Positions 15,899-25,300 of a stretch of DNA of 64,000 nt are shown here, piece by piece (within the stretch, counting starts at the first letter, position 1; every line of letters begins with the position of its first letter). A model generated the notes under the pieces. It ran no database searches. It had not been told where the DNA came from and saw only the letters and a list, made by a program, of their open reading frames with translations. The DNA is from Methanobrevibacter sp. (GTDB lineage: Archaea > Methanobacteriota > Methanobacteria > Methanobacteriales > Methanobacteriaceae). Both the position numbers and the translations under genes were made by a program. The stretch is taken from the NCBI RefSeq assembly GCF_017409525.1, contig NZ_JAFQSO010000008.1, positions 60,898 through 124,897 on the forward strand. Direction: 5' to 3'.

Positions 15899-16540
15899 AT
15901 GATTAAATTTACAGCTAGTGAAGTAAGAGATTTAATAATTGCATTCATCGTTATTTCCCTATGTTTCGGAATTGCAAATACCGGACGTGATATGAATGCC
16001 TTAGCCCAAATACTTCCACCAATTATGGTTGGCGTAGGTCTTGGCTTTATATTACATGAACTCGGACACAAATTTGTATCAATGAAATACGGATACTGGG
16101 CTGAATTCAAATTATGGCCACAAGGGTTGCTATTTGCACTCGTTACTTCATTTTTCGGATTTGTATTTGCTGCACCTGGCGCAGTTTACACATATGCAAA
16201 TTACATGACCGATGAAATAAACGGGAGAATATCAATTGCCGGACCTATTGTAAATATCGTGCTTGCATTAATATTTCTTCTTATTGCAACATGGGTCTAT
16301 CCTACTGCCTTCTATTCACCAACAGCACGGTTAGTCTTTGTAATCTGTTCACTAGGTTATTCCATTAATAGCTTTTTAGCTGCATTCAATTTGCTTCCGA
16401 TAGGTAATTTAGATGGATCTAAAGTGTTAAACTGGAATGTTGGAATTTGGATTGCCACAATAGGAATCGCAGGAATCATGACCCTGTTGTACATGACAAT
16501 AGGTGTTGAAAATATTGTTAGATTAATCATAGGATTTTAA
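15899..16540 (+). CDS. Site-2-protease-like M50 membrane metalloprotease
   Basis: This 213-residue integral membrane protein has the zinc motif HELGH (in ILHELGHKF) and the second M50 motif NLLPIGNLDG, where the Asp completes the zinc site. Five or six hydrophobic segments fit an intramembrane protease of the SpoIVFB/S2P type. I choose ATG 15899, which follows the TATA element by about 20-25 bases; an upstream in-frame ATG would run through the promoter. YcaO starts one base after its stop, so these genes form one transcript. A link between this protease and MCR modification is only suggested by position. Confidence 0.85.
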   Translation: MIKFTASEVRDLIIAFIVISLCFGIANTGRDMNALAQILPPIMVGVGLGFILHELGHKFVSMKYGYWAEFKLWPQGLLFALVTSFFGFVFAAPGAVYTYANYMTDEINGRISIAGPIVNIVLALIFLLIATWVYPTAFYSPTARLVFVICSLGYSINSFLAAFNLLPIGNLDGSKVLNWNVGIWIATIGIAGIMTLLYMTIGVENIVRLIIGF

Positions 16541-16541
16541 G

Positions 16542-17747
16542 ATGACGGAAGAGATTACATATTTTGAAGGAACTCATAGGGTAATAGCTCCGAAGAAAAC
16601 GATTGAGATTACCCAGGATAAATTAAAGACAGCAGGAATAACCCGTATTGCAGACATCACCGATTTGGATAGGATTGGCCTTCCGATATACACTGCCATT
16701 AGACCAACCGCTGAAGAGGGCGGAGTCAGCATCTATGGTGGGAAAGGAATTTCTAAAAATCATGCCAAAGCATCAGCAATGATGGAAGGTTTTGAAAGAT
16801 ATTCCGCTGAAAGGCAAGATAGCGATGAAGTTATTGTTGCCAGCCCATCCGAGATTTCTGAGTTTGGCGAGTTCATCGAACCTGAATCATTGAATCTTCC
16901 AAAAGAACTTGAAAAAAAATGCATTAATGATTTGAGATTAGAATGGAGCCTATCGCATGATTTGATATCAAATAAAGATTATTATGTTCCGACAAATGCT
17001 GTTTTTCACCCATACACACATGAAAATGATATAACCAGTTTATTTAAATCAAATACCAATGGCCTTGCTTCCGGAAACATACTGGAAGAATCCATATTGC
17101 ATGGGATGTTTGAAGTAATTGAAAGGGATGCCTGGAGCATCTTTGAGCTGACACATAAAAATTATGCCCAAATTGATACAAGCAGTATTGAAAGTGAAAT
17201 CGTCAATGATACCATCGATAAATTCGAATCCGAAGGCATTAATATTAAATTAATGGATTTCACTGCAGACATTAATGTTCCGACAATTGCCGCTTCAGCA
17301 GATGACACAGTAACAAGAGATGCTGGACTCTTAACATTGGGAATGGGAACTCACCTAGACCCGGAAGTTGCAATTTTAAGAGCCTTAACAGAAGTGGCTC
17401 AAAGCAGAGCGACTCAAATCAATGGCGCTCGTGAAGACACTGTCAGAGCGGACTTTGCTCGTGAAGCAGGCTATGAGCGAATGAAAAGAATCAATAAATA
17501 TTATTTCAAAGAGGAAGAAGAAAAGATTAGCCTATCAGATATCGAAAATAAGGCCACAACATCAATAACCGAAGATATTGAAATTGTTAAAGAAGAACTA
17601 ATATCCAATGACATTAGCAAAATTTTATACACCGACCTTACAAGACCTGAATTGGACATTAGCGTTGTTCGCGTCATTATTCCTGAAATGGAAATTTATG
17701 CAATCGATCCGTCTAGAGCAGGTTACAGATTTTTAAAAGTAAGATAA
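16542..17747 (+). CDS. ycaO: YcaO-domain protein (methanogenesis marker 1; McrA thioamidation)
   Basis: This 401-residue YcaO-fold ATP-dependent cyclodehydratase-like enzyme has the ATP-binding region GGKGISKNHAKASA followed by MEGFERYSAE, and a later conserved E-R-D segment (EVIERDAW). In methanogens the YcaO protein encoded next to TfuA activates the peptide backbone for conversion of a glycine of McrA to thioglycine. This product assignment rests on family knowledge and on the adjacent tfuA gene. Spacing to both neighbours is one base, so it sits in an M50-ycaO-tfuA operon. Confidence 0.92.
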   Translation: MTEEITYFEGTHRVIAPKKTIEITQDKLKTAGITRIADITDLDRIGLPIYTAIRPTAEEGGVSIYGGKGISKNHAKASAMMEGFERYSAERQDSDEVIVASPSEISEFGEFIEPESLNLPKELEKKCINDLRLEWSLSHDLISNKDYYVPTNAVFHPYTHENDITSLFKSNTNGLASGNILEESILHGMFEVIERDAWSIFELTHKNYAQIDTSSIESEIVNDTIDKFESEGINIKLMDFTADINVPTIAASADDTVTRDAGLLTLGMGTHLDPEVAILRALTEVAQSRATQINGAREDTVRADFAREAGYERMKRINKYYFKEEEEKISLSDIENKATTSITEDIEIVKEELISNDISKILYTDLTRPELDISVVRVIIPEMEIYAIDPSRAGYRFLKVR

Positions 17748-17748
17748 A

Positions 17749-18399
17749 ATGACAAAAATAATTATTTATACAGGACTATCAATCCCATTTAGCGAAGCAA
17801 AAGAAATTTTAGACTCCGATGACAATAATGAAGTAATTTATAAAAGACCAATTCAGAGAGGAGATTTGAACTTGGCCTTGAAGGAAAATCCCGACATTAT
17901 CGGAATAATCGATGGAGTATTCCACCAAAACTCCGCCGTTGGCCATAAGGAAATTTTAAACGTGATTAAAAAAGGCGTTAGGGTTTATGGAGCTTCAAGC
18001 ATGGGCGCTTTAAGGGCATCAGAGCTAGATACATTAGGAATGACTGGAGTTGGTTATGTTTACAACCAATATGCAACAGGAGAAGTGGATTCCGATGATG
18101 ATGTTGCAGTGATGCTTGACTCAGAAACTTTAGAAGCGCTTTCAGAACCATTAATCAATATGAAATATGTTTTTACAAATGCCGTTGATAAAAATATCAT
18201 TACCGAAACGGAAAAAGACGAATTGCTTGCAATTGCCAAAAAAACATTTTATCCCAAAAGAAATTATGCTCAAACATTGAGCGCATCAAATCTGGACAAT
18301 GATAAAAAGGACAAACTCATTGATTTCATTCGCAAATCAGCAGACATTAAAAAAGAAGATGCAAAAGAATTACTTGAGTATATTAAAAATGAAGCATAA
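17749..18399 (+). CDS. tfuA: TfuA-like protein, YcaO partner in thioamide formation
   Basis: This 216-residue protein has the TfuA signature YGASSMGALRASEL, preceded by IIGIIDGVFH. TfuA partners YcaO in peptide thioamidation, probably by helping deliver sulfide, and in methanogens the pair modifies McrA. The C-terminal 60 residues are charged and helical. It begins one base after the ycaO stop and is the last gene of the operon. No obvious hairpin follows; the next 194 bases are AT-rich. Confidence 0.92.
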   Translation: MTKIIIYTGLSIPFSEAKEILDSDDNNEVIYKRPIQRGDLNLALKENPDIIGIIDGVFHQNSAVGHKEILNVIKKGVRVYGASSMGALRASELDTLGMTGVGYVYNQYATGEVDSDDDVAVMLDSETLEALSEPLINMKYVFTNAVDKNIITETEKDELLAIAKKTFYPKRNYAQTLSASNLDNDKKDKLIDFIRKSADIKKEDAKELLEYIKNEA

Positions 18400-18593
18400 T
18401 TCTAATTTTTAATTAAGTGATGTAGATATCCCACAACATTTCATTGAGATTTTTGATTAAAATTAATTAAAACAAAATCCCCTTGAAATAAATGATAAAA
18501 ATAAGATAAAGGTATCGATTTAATTAATCGAATATCAATGTTAATGAAAGCATTTCCGCCATCGTCAAACATTATAAAATTAAGTTATCAAAC

Positions 18594-19052
18594 TCACCTA
18601 TTCATTTCCTGATATTTTTTCAAAACGATGTCTGGAGTTTCAATAGTTTTTTCAATGGTTTTAAAAATTTCATTAGTTTCGTGATCTTCGGAAACTTTTG
18701 TCAAGCCTTTTAAAACCAATTGTTTGCCATCAATCTTAAAACCAGTGTTGTCAGCCTCTATTTCTATTAGATTGATTTCAATTTCAGAAGCGTTTTCCAA
18801 CTCATCATTAGCCTTAACCTCATATTTGAGTTTTAACTCCTTATGAGGCATCAACTCGTTGATGGTTCTCTTTATCACTGATTCAAACAGCTCCAAAAAT
18901 TTCACGGCAGGAGGCAACTCATTAGCCCACCAATAGGTAAGAACAGAGTTGAGGACTATTTCATGTTCGACAAAATCATCATATAATCTTGCACGAACTC
19001 CAACGGAACTGTCATCAACTACTTTAATCACCAATACTGGACTAACAGCCAT
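18594..19052 (-). CDS. Hypothetical protein cotranscribed with CBS-domain gene
   Basis: This protein of about 152 residues has no membrane segment and no motif I recognise. It looks like a compact alpha/beta domain (VSPVLVIKVVDDSSVGVRA at the N-terminus) with an acidic, helix-prone C-terminus. The ATG at 19050-19052 lies three bases after a GTGAT ribosome site; the ATG one codon upstream abuts that site and is less likely. It starts 10 bases after the stop of the four-CBS protein, so the two are probably an operon and may work together. Function unknown. Confidence 0.65.
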   Translation of the reverse strand: MAVSPVLVIKVVDDSSVGVRARLYDDFVEHEIVLNSVLTYWWANELPPAVKFLELFESVIKRTINELMPHKELKLKYEVKANDELENASEIEINLIEIEADNTGFKIDGKQLVLKGLTKVSEDHETNEIFKTIEKTIETPDIVLKKYQEMNR

Positions 19053-19062
19053 CATATCACAG

Positions 19063-19902
19063 TTATTCTACTAATGCCTTAATTAAATCGCTAGCTCTTA
19101 CAAGACCGACTAAATCACCTTCAACGCCGATGACCGGAATTTGTTCGATGTTTAAGGATTTCATTTTTTTAGCGCAGTCTGAAACTTTGGTTTTGGAGTT
19201 AGCCACTTCAACATTGCCCACTGCAACATCACATACTACTTTATCAGTGAATTTCAAATGATTTTTCTCAATGTATAAAACAGAAGTGCTGTCCCATGAC
19301 CATTTATCTCCTTCAGTACCAACAGTGGAACTGTGTTCACTTCTTTCAGAGATAATTTCGATTTCAGAGATAAAATCAGTTTCTGTTAAAATTCCGGATA
19401 ATTTAGCATCATCATCTAAAGCCAAAATGGATTTTAATCCGAATTGATTCATACTTTCAAAAGCTACATTTAATGGAGCTTTTTCCCAAGTGGTTGGAAC
19501 AGTGGTAATCATATAATTTTCAACAGCATCATCAACAGTAATTTTAGTTAAAGCTTTAGATACCAAGTCAAATGAAGTGATGATTCCAACAAGTTCCCCA
19601 TCATCATTTACAACAGGAACTCTTCTTACGTCGTTTTCAATCATCTTGCGAGCTGCATCAGTTACGTCATCTCCAGGATTGACAGTAACTAAATCTCTAG
19701 TCATCAACATTGCAATTTGTTCTTCATCAGGATTATTAATTAAATCAGAACGAGTTACTAGTCCTACTAAAATATCAGTATCTTCTTTAACAACAGGAAG
19801 CACTGCTTTGTTTTCCTTTCTCATTAAGTCTAAAACTTTTTCTCTGTTACCTGGAACAGAAACGCTTACTACATTTTTAGACATAGTTCTTTTAACTAAC
19901 AT
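19063..19902 (-). CDS. Four-CBS-domain protein
   Basis: This 279-residue protein is built of four CBS motifs in two Bateman pairs (about 1-60, 65-125, 130-195 and 215-279). Recurrent motifs are VGLVTRSDLI, VGIITSFDLV, SGILTETDFI and VGLVRASDLI. Such proteins bind adenosyl ligands (AMP, ATP, S-adenosylmethionine) and regulate partners. There is no fused effector domain, so it acts through another protein, possibly the unknown one encoded 10 bases downstream. The ATG is preceded by AAAGGTG. Confidence 0.88.
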   Translation of the reverse strand: MLVKRTMSKNVVSVSVPGNREKVLDLMRKENKAVLPVVKEDTDILVGLVTRSDLINNPDEEQIAMLMTRDLVTVNPGDDVTDAARKMIENDVRRVPVVNDDGELVGIITSFDLVSKALTKITVDDAVENYMITTVPTTWEKAPLNVAFESMNQFGLKSILALDDDAKLSGILTETDFISEIEIISERSEHSSTVGTEGDKWSWDSTSVLYIEKNHLKFTDKVVCDVAVGNVEVANSKTKVSDCAKKMKSLNIEQIPVIGVEGDLVGLVRASDLIKALVE

Positions 19903-19945
19903 AAAAACACCTTTATTAACAAATAAATATAAAATTTACAATACC

Positions 19946-20371
19946 TTAATGAATAACGAGCACTGCACATTTAGCCGAATTTACAACTTTATCTGCTACA
20001 CTGCCCATAATAAATCTATCGAAACCGGATTTACCGGAACTACCTATTACTATTAAATCAACTTCTTCTTCTTTTGCCACTTCTAAAATACATTTAGCCG
20101 GAGACCCTTCTTTAACGATGTGATTGATTTTTAAATTATCTTCATTTAATTCATCGAATTCTTTAAGGTTCTCTTCTGATCTTTCTTTTAAGAGTTGATT
20201 TAACTGGTTTATTTCATCATCTAATGGAAGTCCGTTAACAAAATTATTTTCTGTGACACTCACAGCGACTATTTCAGCCCCAGTAACCTTGGCTAAAAAC
20301 AAGGCATGTTTTTGAGCTTTTTTTGCAAATTCTGATCCATCGGTAGGGACCAATATTCTTTTATACATCAT
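19946..20371 (-). CDS. Universal stress protein (UspA family)
   Basis: This protein of about 141 residues begins YKRILVPTDGS and ends with the ATP-binding motif GSSGKSGFDRFIMGS, then a C-terminal beta strand (CAVLVIH). These mark the ATP-binding UspA subfamily of small cytoplasmic stress proteins, usually dimers. I choose the ATG at 20371, six bases after GGGAG; ATGs at 20377 and 20368 are alternatives. It lies upstream of the CBS gene in the same direction with about 40 bases between, so cotranscription is possible. Confidence 0.9.
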   Translation of the reverse strand: MMYKRILVPTDGSEFAKKAQKHALFLAKVTGAEIVAVSVTENNFVNGLPLDDEINQLNQLLKERSEENLKEFDELNEDNLKINHIVKEGSPAKCILEVAKEEEVDLIVIGSSGKSGFDRFIMGSVADKVVNSAKCAVLVIH

Positions 20372-20409
20372 TAACATCTCCCATAATATATAGATTTATA
20401 TCCATGATA

Positions 20410-21564
20410 TTATACAATACATTTTTTATTAATGATATATAATATATTTTTCGTTTCGCAACGATTACATATATTAAGATGTGGGTCTTTAGAAAAAGAT
20501 TTAAAAATAATTAATTCCGCAAAATCGCCCTCATTTATGTACGACTTTTGTACCACATTATTAATCTCATGACTGCAGACATTTGTTGTTGCCATCTGCA
20601 ATAACATTGCAGGGTCAATGTAACTTTTATAATAAACTGACATCAATTTCAAGCTAAATTCCAACTCCCTAAGCATGTTCGGAGAGTTTAGCATGACATT
20701 ATCACTTCCAATCAATGGACGGATGCCCAAGTTTAACATTTCATTTAGCTTGCATACCCCAACATTCAATGCTGCATTGGCCCTTGGACAAACGACAACA
20801 TTTGAAGAGGAATTCTTAATCAAATCCAAATCATCATTTTTCGGATTTGTAACATGGACCAACTGAGAAAAGTTAGCGTCAACACCTTTTTCAATTTCGG
20901 TTTTGTTGCATTTTTCCAATGATTCAATTTGGTTTTTTTCGGATTCCGCTACATGAATTGAAGAAATCTTACCCTGCTTACTACATTCATCAACTATTAA
21001 TCTGGCCACTTCATCTGTAATTTCACCAAACCCGCTTGGAGCTATTCCATCAGCAACCTTTAGAATTTTGCGAATAGCTGTTTTGACTTTTGACAAATCA
21101 GGATCATCGCCATAAAAGCTATCATCACGACCCAAAATAACTGGTTTGATTGGGATATCCCTGCTAGCTTCTTTTAGAAGTTTGATGCCATGAAGGCCAC
21201 CTTCACGATAATCAATGAAATGAGTGGTTCCGGAGTTTACCATATCCCACATTGATGATATCATTGCCCCAATCATCTCATCATCCTCAGCATTTGCCAA
21301 AGCCTTATGTTTAACTCCATTAGGCGGCTTGACCATTTCACTTAATGACAAACCGTAACCCTCATCCTTAATAATTGAGTCGCCAATATGAATGTGGCCA
21401 TTTATAAAAGAAGGACAAACAACAGCCCCATCAACATCGATAATCTTGCCTTCAGACAAATCCTTTCCGATTTCTATAATCCTGCCGTCATCAACGACAA
21501 TGTTTTCCTTTGATGAAACCAAATTTTGACCTTTCAATATAATTCCATTTGCTATAGTAAACAT
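20410..21564 (-). CDS. Amidohydrolase (metal-dependent hydrolase, deaminase-like)
   Basis: This 384-residue TIM-barrel amidohydrolase has metal ligands visible as H-x-H in NGHIHIGD, HVAESE, HVTNP and GSDN. The pattern is that of the cytosine deaminase/chlorohydrolase branch, whose members deaminate purine-related compounds; the substrate cannot be assigned. The last 25 residues are unusual, with two cysteines (CNRCE). The ATG at 21564 has no ribosome site, but a TTTATAAATA element lies about 25-30 bases upstream, which suggests a leaderless mRNA. Confidence 0.82.
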   Translation of the reverse strand: MFTIANGIILKGQNLVSSKENIVVDDGRIIEIGKDLSEGKIIDVDGAVVCPSFINGHIHIGDSIIKDEGYGLSLSEMVKPPNGVKHKALANAEDDEMIGAMISSMWDMVNSGTTHFIDYREGGLHGIKLLKEASRDIPIKPVILGRDDSFYGDDPDLSKVKTAIRKILKVADGIAPSGFGEITDEVARLIVDECSKQGKISSIHVAESEKNQIESLEKCNKTEIEKGVDANFSQLVHVTNPKNDDLDLIKNSSSNVVVCPRANAALNVGVCKLNEMLNLGIRPLIGSDNVMLNSPNMLRELEFSLKLMSVYYKSYIDPAMLLQMATTNVCSHEINNVVQKSYINEGDFAELIIFKSFSKDPHLNICNRCETKNILYIINKKCIV

Positions 21565-21711
21565 TAATGGAAATTCTAATTTTTTTTATTTATAAAATTT
21601 ATCCTAATCAATTAAATTTATTTAATCATAAAAGATAATATTAACTAAGTAATTTGCAACTTTTTTATAAAATATTCAAATCCCAACTTCATCGTTTCAT
21701 AAGTAAAGGAG

Positions 21712-22305
21712 ATGATTTACATTAACTCTCAAGAGATAAGATACTTCTACAGGAATATAGTAAAAACTGGCGATGTATATAGAGTTAAACATAATAATAA
21801 AGACTATGGAGAGTTCAGTAAATTATCAGATGCATTATATGAAAGGGATGCACTATTTTTTTGTAATTTTGATTATGACCTGCTTGTCGAATGCGATTTG
21901 GAAAACAAGTATGAAAATATGGAACTGCCACCGTTTCCTGAAAAAAGACCTAAAGGAAGAATAAAAGGAACAAAAATTAACAAAAAAGAAAGGGAAGGGG
22001 AAATCCTCTTTAATCACAAAAAAAGGAAATTCTACATCAAACGAATGGAGGATGTAATCGGCTATTACGATACGATGACCGAAGCGTTCTACTACAAAAA
22101 GCTTTTGATGGATAATGATTGGGATAAAAGTGTTTTAAAAACCAATATTAGCGAAAGGATTGAAGTCAATATTGTGATTGATCAAAATAAAGAATATAAA
22201 GTTCAGCTAAACTTCTGTCCTAAGTGTAAAAGCAGGTTAAAAATTGGCGTGGAAGAATGTCCTTCCTGCGGTATCAATATTGAAGAATACCTTTATAATA
22301 ATTAA
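21712..22305 (+). CDS. Hypothetical protein with duplicated motif and C-terminal zinc ribbon
   Basis: This protein of about 197 residues contains two similar segments (about 23-58 and 107-142), each a short beta hairpin followed by a helix: YRVKHNNKDYGEFSKLSDA and FYIKRMEDVIGYYDTMTEA. This resembles AP2-like DNA-binding repeats. The C-terminal zinc ribbon has C169, C172, C183 and C186. A nucleic-acid-binding role is inferred. Start choice is uncertain: ATG 21712 abuts an excellent ribosome site (AGGAGATGAT) that is better placed for ATT at 21721. Confidence 0.6.
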   Translation: MIYINSQEIRYFYRNIVKTGDVYRVKHNNKDYGEFSKLSDALYERDALFFCNFDYDLLVECDLENKYENMELPPFPEKRPKGRIKGTKINKKEREGEILFNHKKRKFYIKRMEDVIGYYDTMTEAFYYKKLLMDNDWDKSVLKTNISERIEVNIVIDQNKEYKVQLNFCPKCKSRLKIGVEECPSCGINIEEYLYNN

Positions 22306-22322
22306 AAAAGGATAGAGAATAT

Positions 22323-25300
22323 TTATTCTCCATCAACATATTCGTTTAAAGATTTAACATTGATTTCACTATTTTGCACAGCAGCAATCGCATTTAATGC
22401 TGCTCTTGCACCGGCCAATGTAGTTACGTAAGGTATGCCCAGTTCAATAGCCAATCTTCTGATGATATAACCATCTTTTGCAGATTGTTTACCCTCAGAA
22501 GTGTTAATTATTAAATCAATTTCTTTATTTAAGATTGCATCCCTAATATTAGGGGATCCTTGAGATACCTTTTTAATTATTTCGATATCATCTAAACCAG
22601 TGGCCTTACCGGTACCGTCAGTTGCGGCAATACTAAATCCTAAATTAGCTGCTTTTTCTGCAATAGGCCTGATTTTTTTCTTATCCAGTTCTTTAACTGT
22701 GATGAATACTTTACCTTCCTTAGGCAATTCCATGCCTGCTGAAAGCTGTGATTTGTAAAATGCCATTCCAAAGTTTTCATCAATACCTATACTTTCACCT
22801 GTGGATTTCATCTCAGGTCCCAATATAGTGTCTGATTCCGGTAATTTTAAGAATGGGAATACAGACTCTTTTACAGCCACGTGGCCTATATTGATTTCTT
22901 TAGTTAAATTAAAGTCTTTTAATTTAGCCCCTTGCATAATCCAGGTTGCAACCTTTGCAAGCGGCACACCGATAGCTTTACTTACGAATGGAACTGTCCT
23001 ACTTGCCCTTGGGTTAGCTTCAATAATGTAGACCATTTCCTCATCAAGTTTAACTGCATATTGAATATTCATTAAACCTTTGACATCCAATTCCAAAGCC
23101 AGTTTGGTTGAATTTTCACGAATGGTATCCAAGATATGTGCCGGAATAGTCTGAGGAGGTATTACGCATGCAGAATCCCCTGAGTGAACACCGGCTTCTT
23201 CAATGTGTTCCATAATGCCTGCAATGAACACATCTTCACCATCACATAAAAGGTCAACATCAAGCTCAATGGCATCTTCCAAGAACTTATCAACCAAAAT
23301 CGGATGGTCCGGTGATACTTTTACGGCCTCTTTCATATATTCTTCAAGCTCATTGACATCATAAACAATTTCCATTGCTCTTCCGCCGATAACATATGAT
23401 GGACGTACAAGAACTGGGAAAGTAATCCTTTCTGCAATTTCACGGGCTTCCTCAAAGGAATTGGCTGTACCATATGGTGCTTGGTGAATGTGTAATTTTT
23501 CTAAAAGTTCTGCAAACAATTCCCTGTCTTCAACCCTATCGATACTTTCATATGGAGTTCCTAAAATCTTTACGCCTGCATTGGCTAAAGGAACAGCCAG
23601 GTTAATGGAGGTCTGACCACCGAATTGTACAATAACACCATCAGGCTTTTCCTGATCGATTACCCCCATTACATCCTCAAATGTCAATGGTTCAAAGAAC
23701 AATTTATCTGAAATATCATAATCTGTACTTACTGTTTCAGGGTTGTTGTTGATTAAAATTGTTTCGATGCCGTCATCTTTTAGAGCTAATGAAGAGTGTA
23801 CACAACAGTAATCAAATTCGATACCTTGACCAATCCTGATTGGGCCTGCACCAAGAATAACAACTTTTTTCTTAGTGGTGGATACAAGTTCATTGCCCGC
23901 ATCATAGCTGCTGTAGTAATATGGAGTTTTAGCCTCAAACTCTGCAGCACAGGTATCTACCATTTTGTAAGATTGCTTGATATTGTATCTTGAAAGCAAG
24001 TTTCTAACATATTCTTCAGTTTGACCAGATAAATCTGCAAGTCTCTTATTGGAACAACCCAATTGTTTTGCTTTTCTTAAATATGCCTCATCATTTAATT
24101 TTTCAGCAGTCACATCGTTTTCGAACTCAACGATGTTTCTGATTTTGTATAAGAAGAAATTATCGATTTTGGTGATTTCCCTTATTTTATCGATATCCAT
24201 TCCATCTTTAATAGCTGAGTAAATTTGGAAATAAATCAAATCAGTAGGATTTGCTAAATCTTCTTCAGTGTATTCAACATATTCAAATCCATCAAAGCCC
24301 ATATCAAGAGACCTTAATGCCTTTTGGAATGCCTCTTCAAAGGTTCTTCCAATAGCCATTACCTCTCCTGTTGCTTTCATTTGAACTCCAACTTCACGGC
24401 CGATTCCTTTGAACTTATCGAATGGCCATCTTGGGATTTTGATTACAACATAATCGATAGCAGGCTCAAAAGAAGCGGGGGTCTCTTTGGTAATGTCGTT
24501 TTTGATTTCATCTAAGGTCAAGCCCAATGCAACTTTTGATGAAATCTTAGCGATTGGATATCCTGTCGCTTTGGATGCAAGTGCACTACTTCTGGATACA
24601 CGAGGATTTACTTCAATTACCTTATATTCATCGGTTTCAGGATTTAATGCAAACTGAATGTTACATCCACCGCGAATACCCAATGCCCTGATAATCTTAA
24701 TTGATGCATCACGCATCTTTTGAATGGTCTCATCGCATAAGCATTGAATAGGAGCAACAACAACACTGTCACCGGTGTGGATTCCCATCGGATCAATGTT
24801 TTCCATAGTACATACAATGATACAGGTGTCTTCCTTGTCCCTCATCACTTCAAATTCGATTTCTTTCCATCCAAGAACTGATTCGTCAATGAGCACCTGA
24901 TTGATGAAACTCATATCCAATCCATGTTTTGCAATCTCAATTAATTCTTCTTCATTGTGAGCTATTCCCCCACCAGTTCCGCCTAATGTGAAAGCTGGCC
25001 TTACAATAACCGGATATCCAATATCCTTAACTGCTTCAAGCGCTTCATCAACACTTTCAACAGCCTGACACTTTGGAATTTCTTCTTCGATTTCTTCCAT
25101 AAGATTAGCAAACAAGTCTCTGTCTTCTACATCCTTAATTGTTTGAACATCTGAACCTAAAACCTTGATTCCTTCAAGCAAACCTAAATCCCCAAGACCG
25201 GTTGCAATGTTTAATCCTGTTTGTCCGCCCATGGTTGGTAAAATAGCATCAATTTCTTCTTCTTTTATAATCTTTGCAACAATTTCAGGAGTTAACGGTT

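Noticed and set aside
15850..16110. N-terminal extension of 87 residues on the M24 peptidase
   Set aside because: The extension lies antisense to the M50 gene, covers the TATA region and has no family similarity; the protein starts naturally at 15849.
18400..18593. Near-palindrome TCGATTTAATTAATCGA (18515-18531) as an operator
   Set aside because: It lies between the 3' ends of two convergent genes, far from any start, and AT-rich palindromes of this size occur by chance here.
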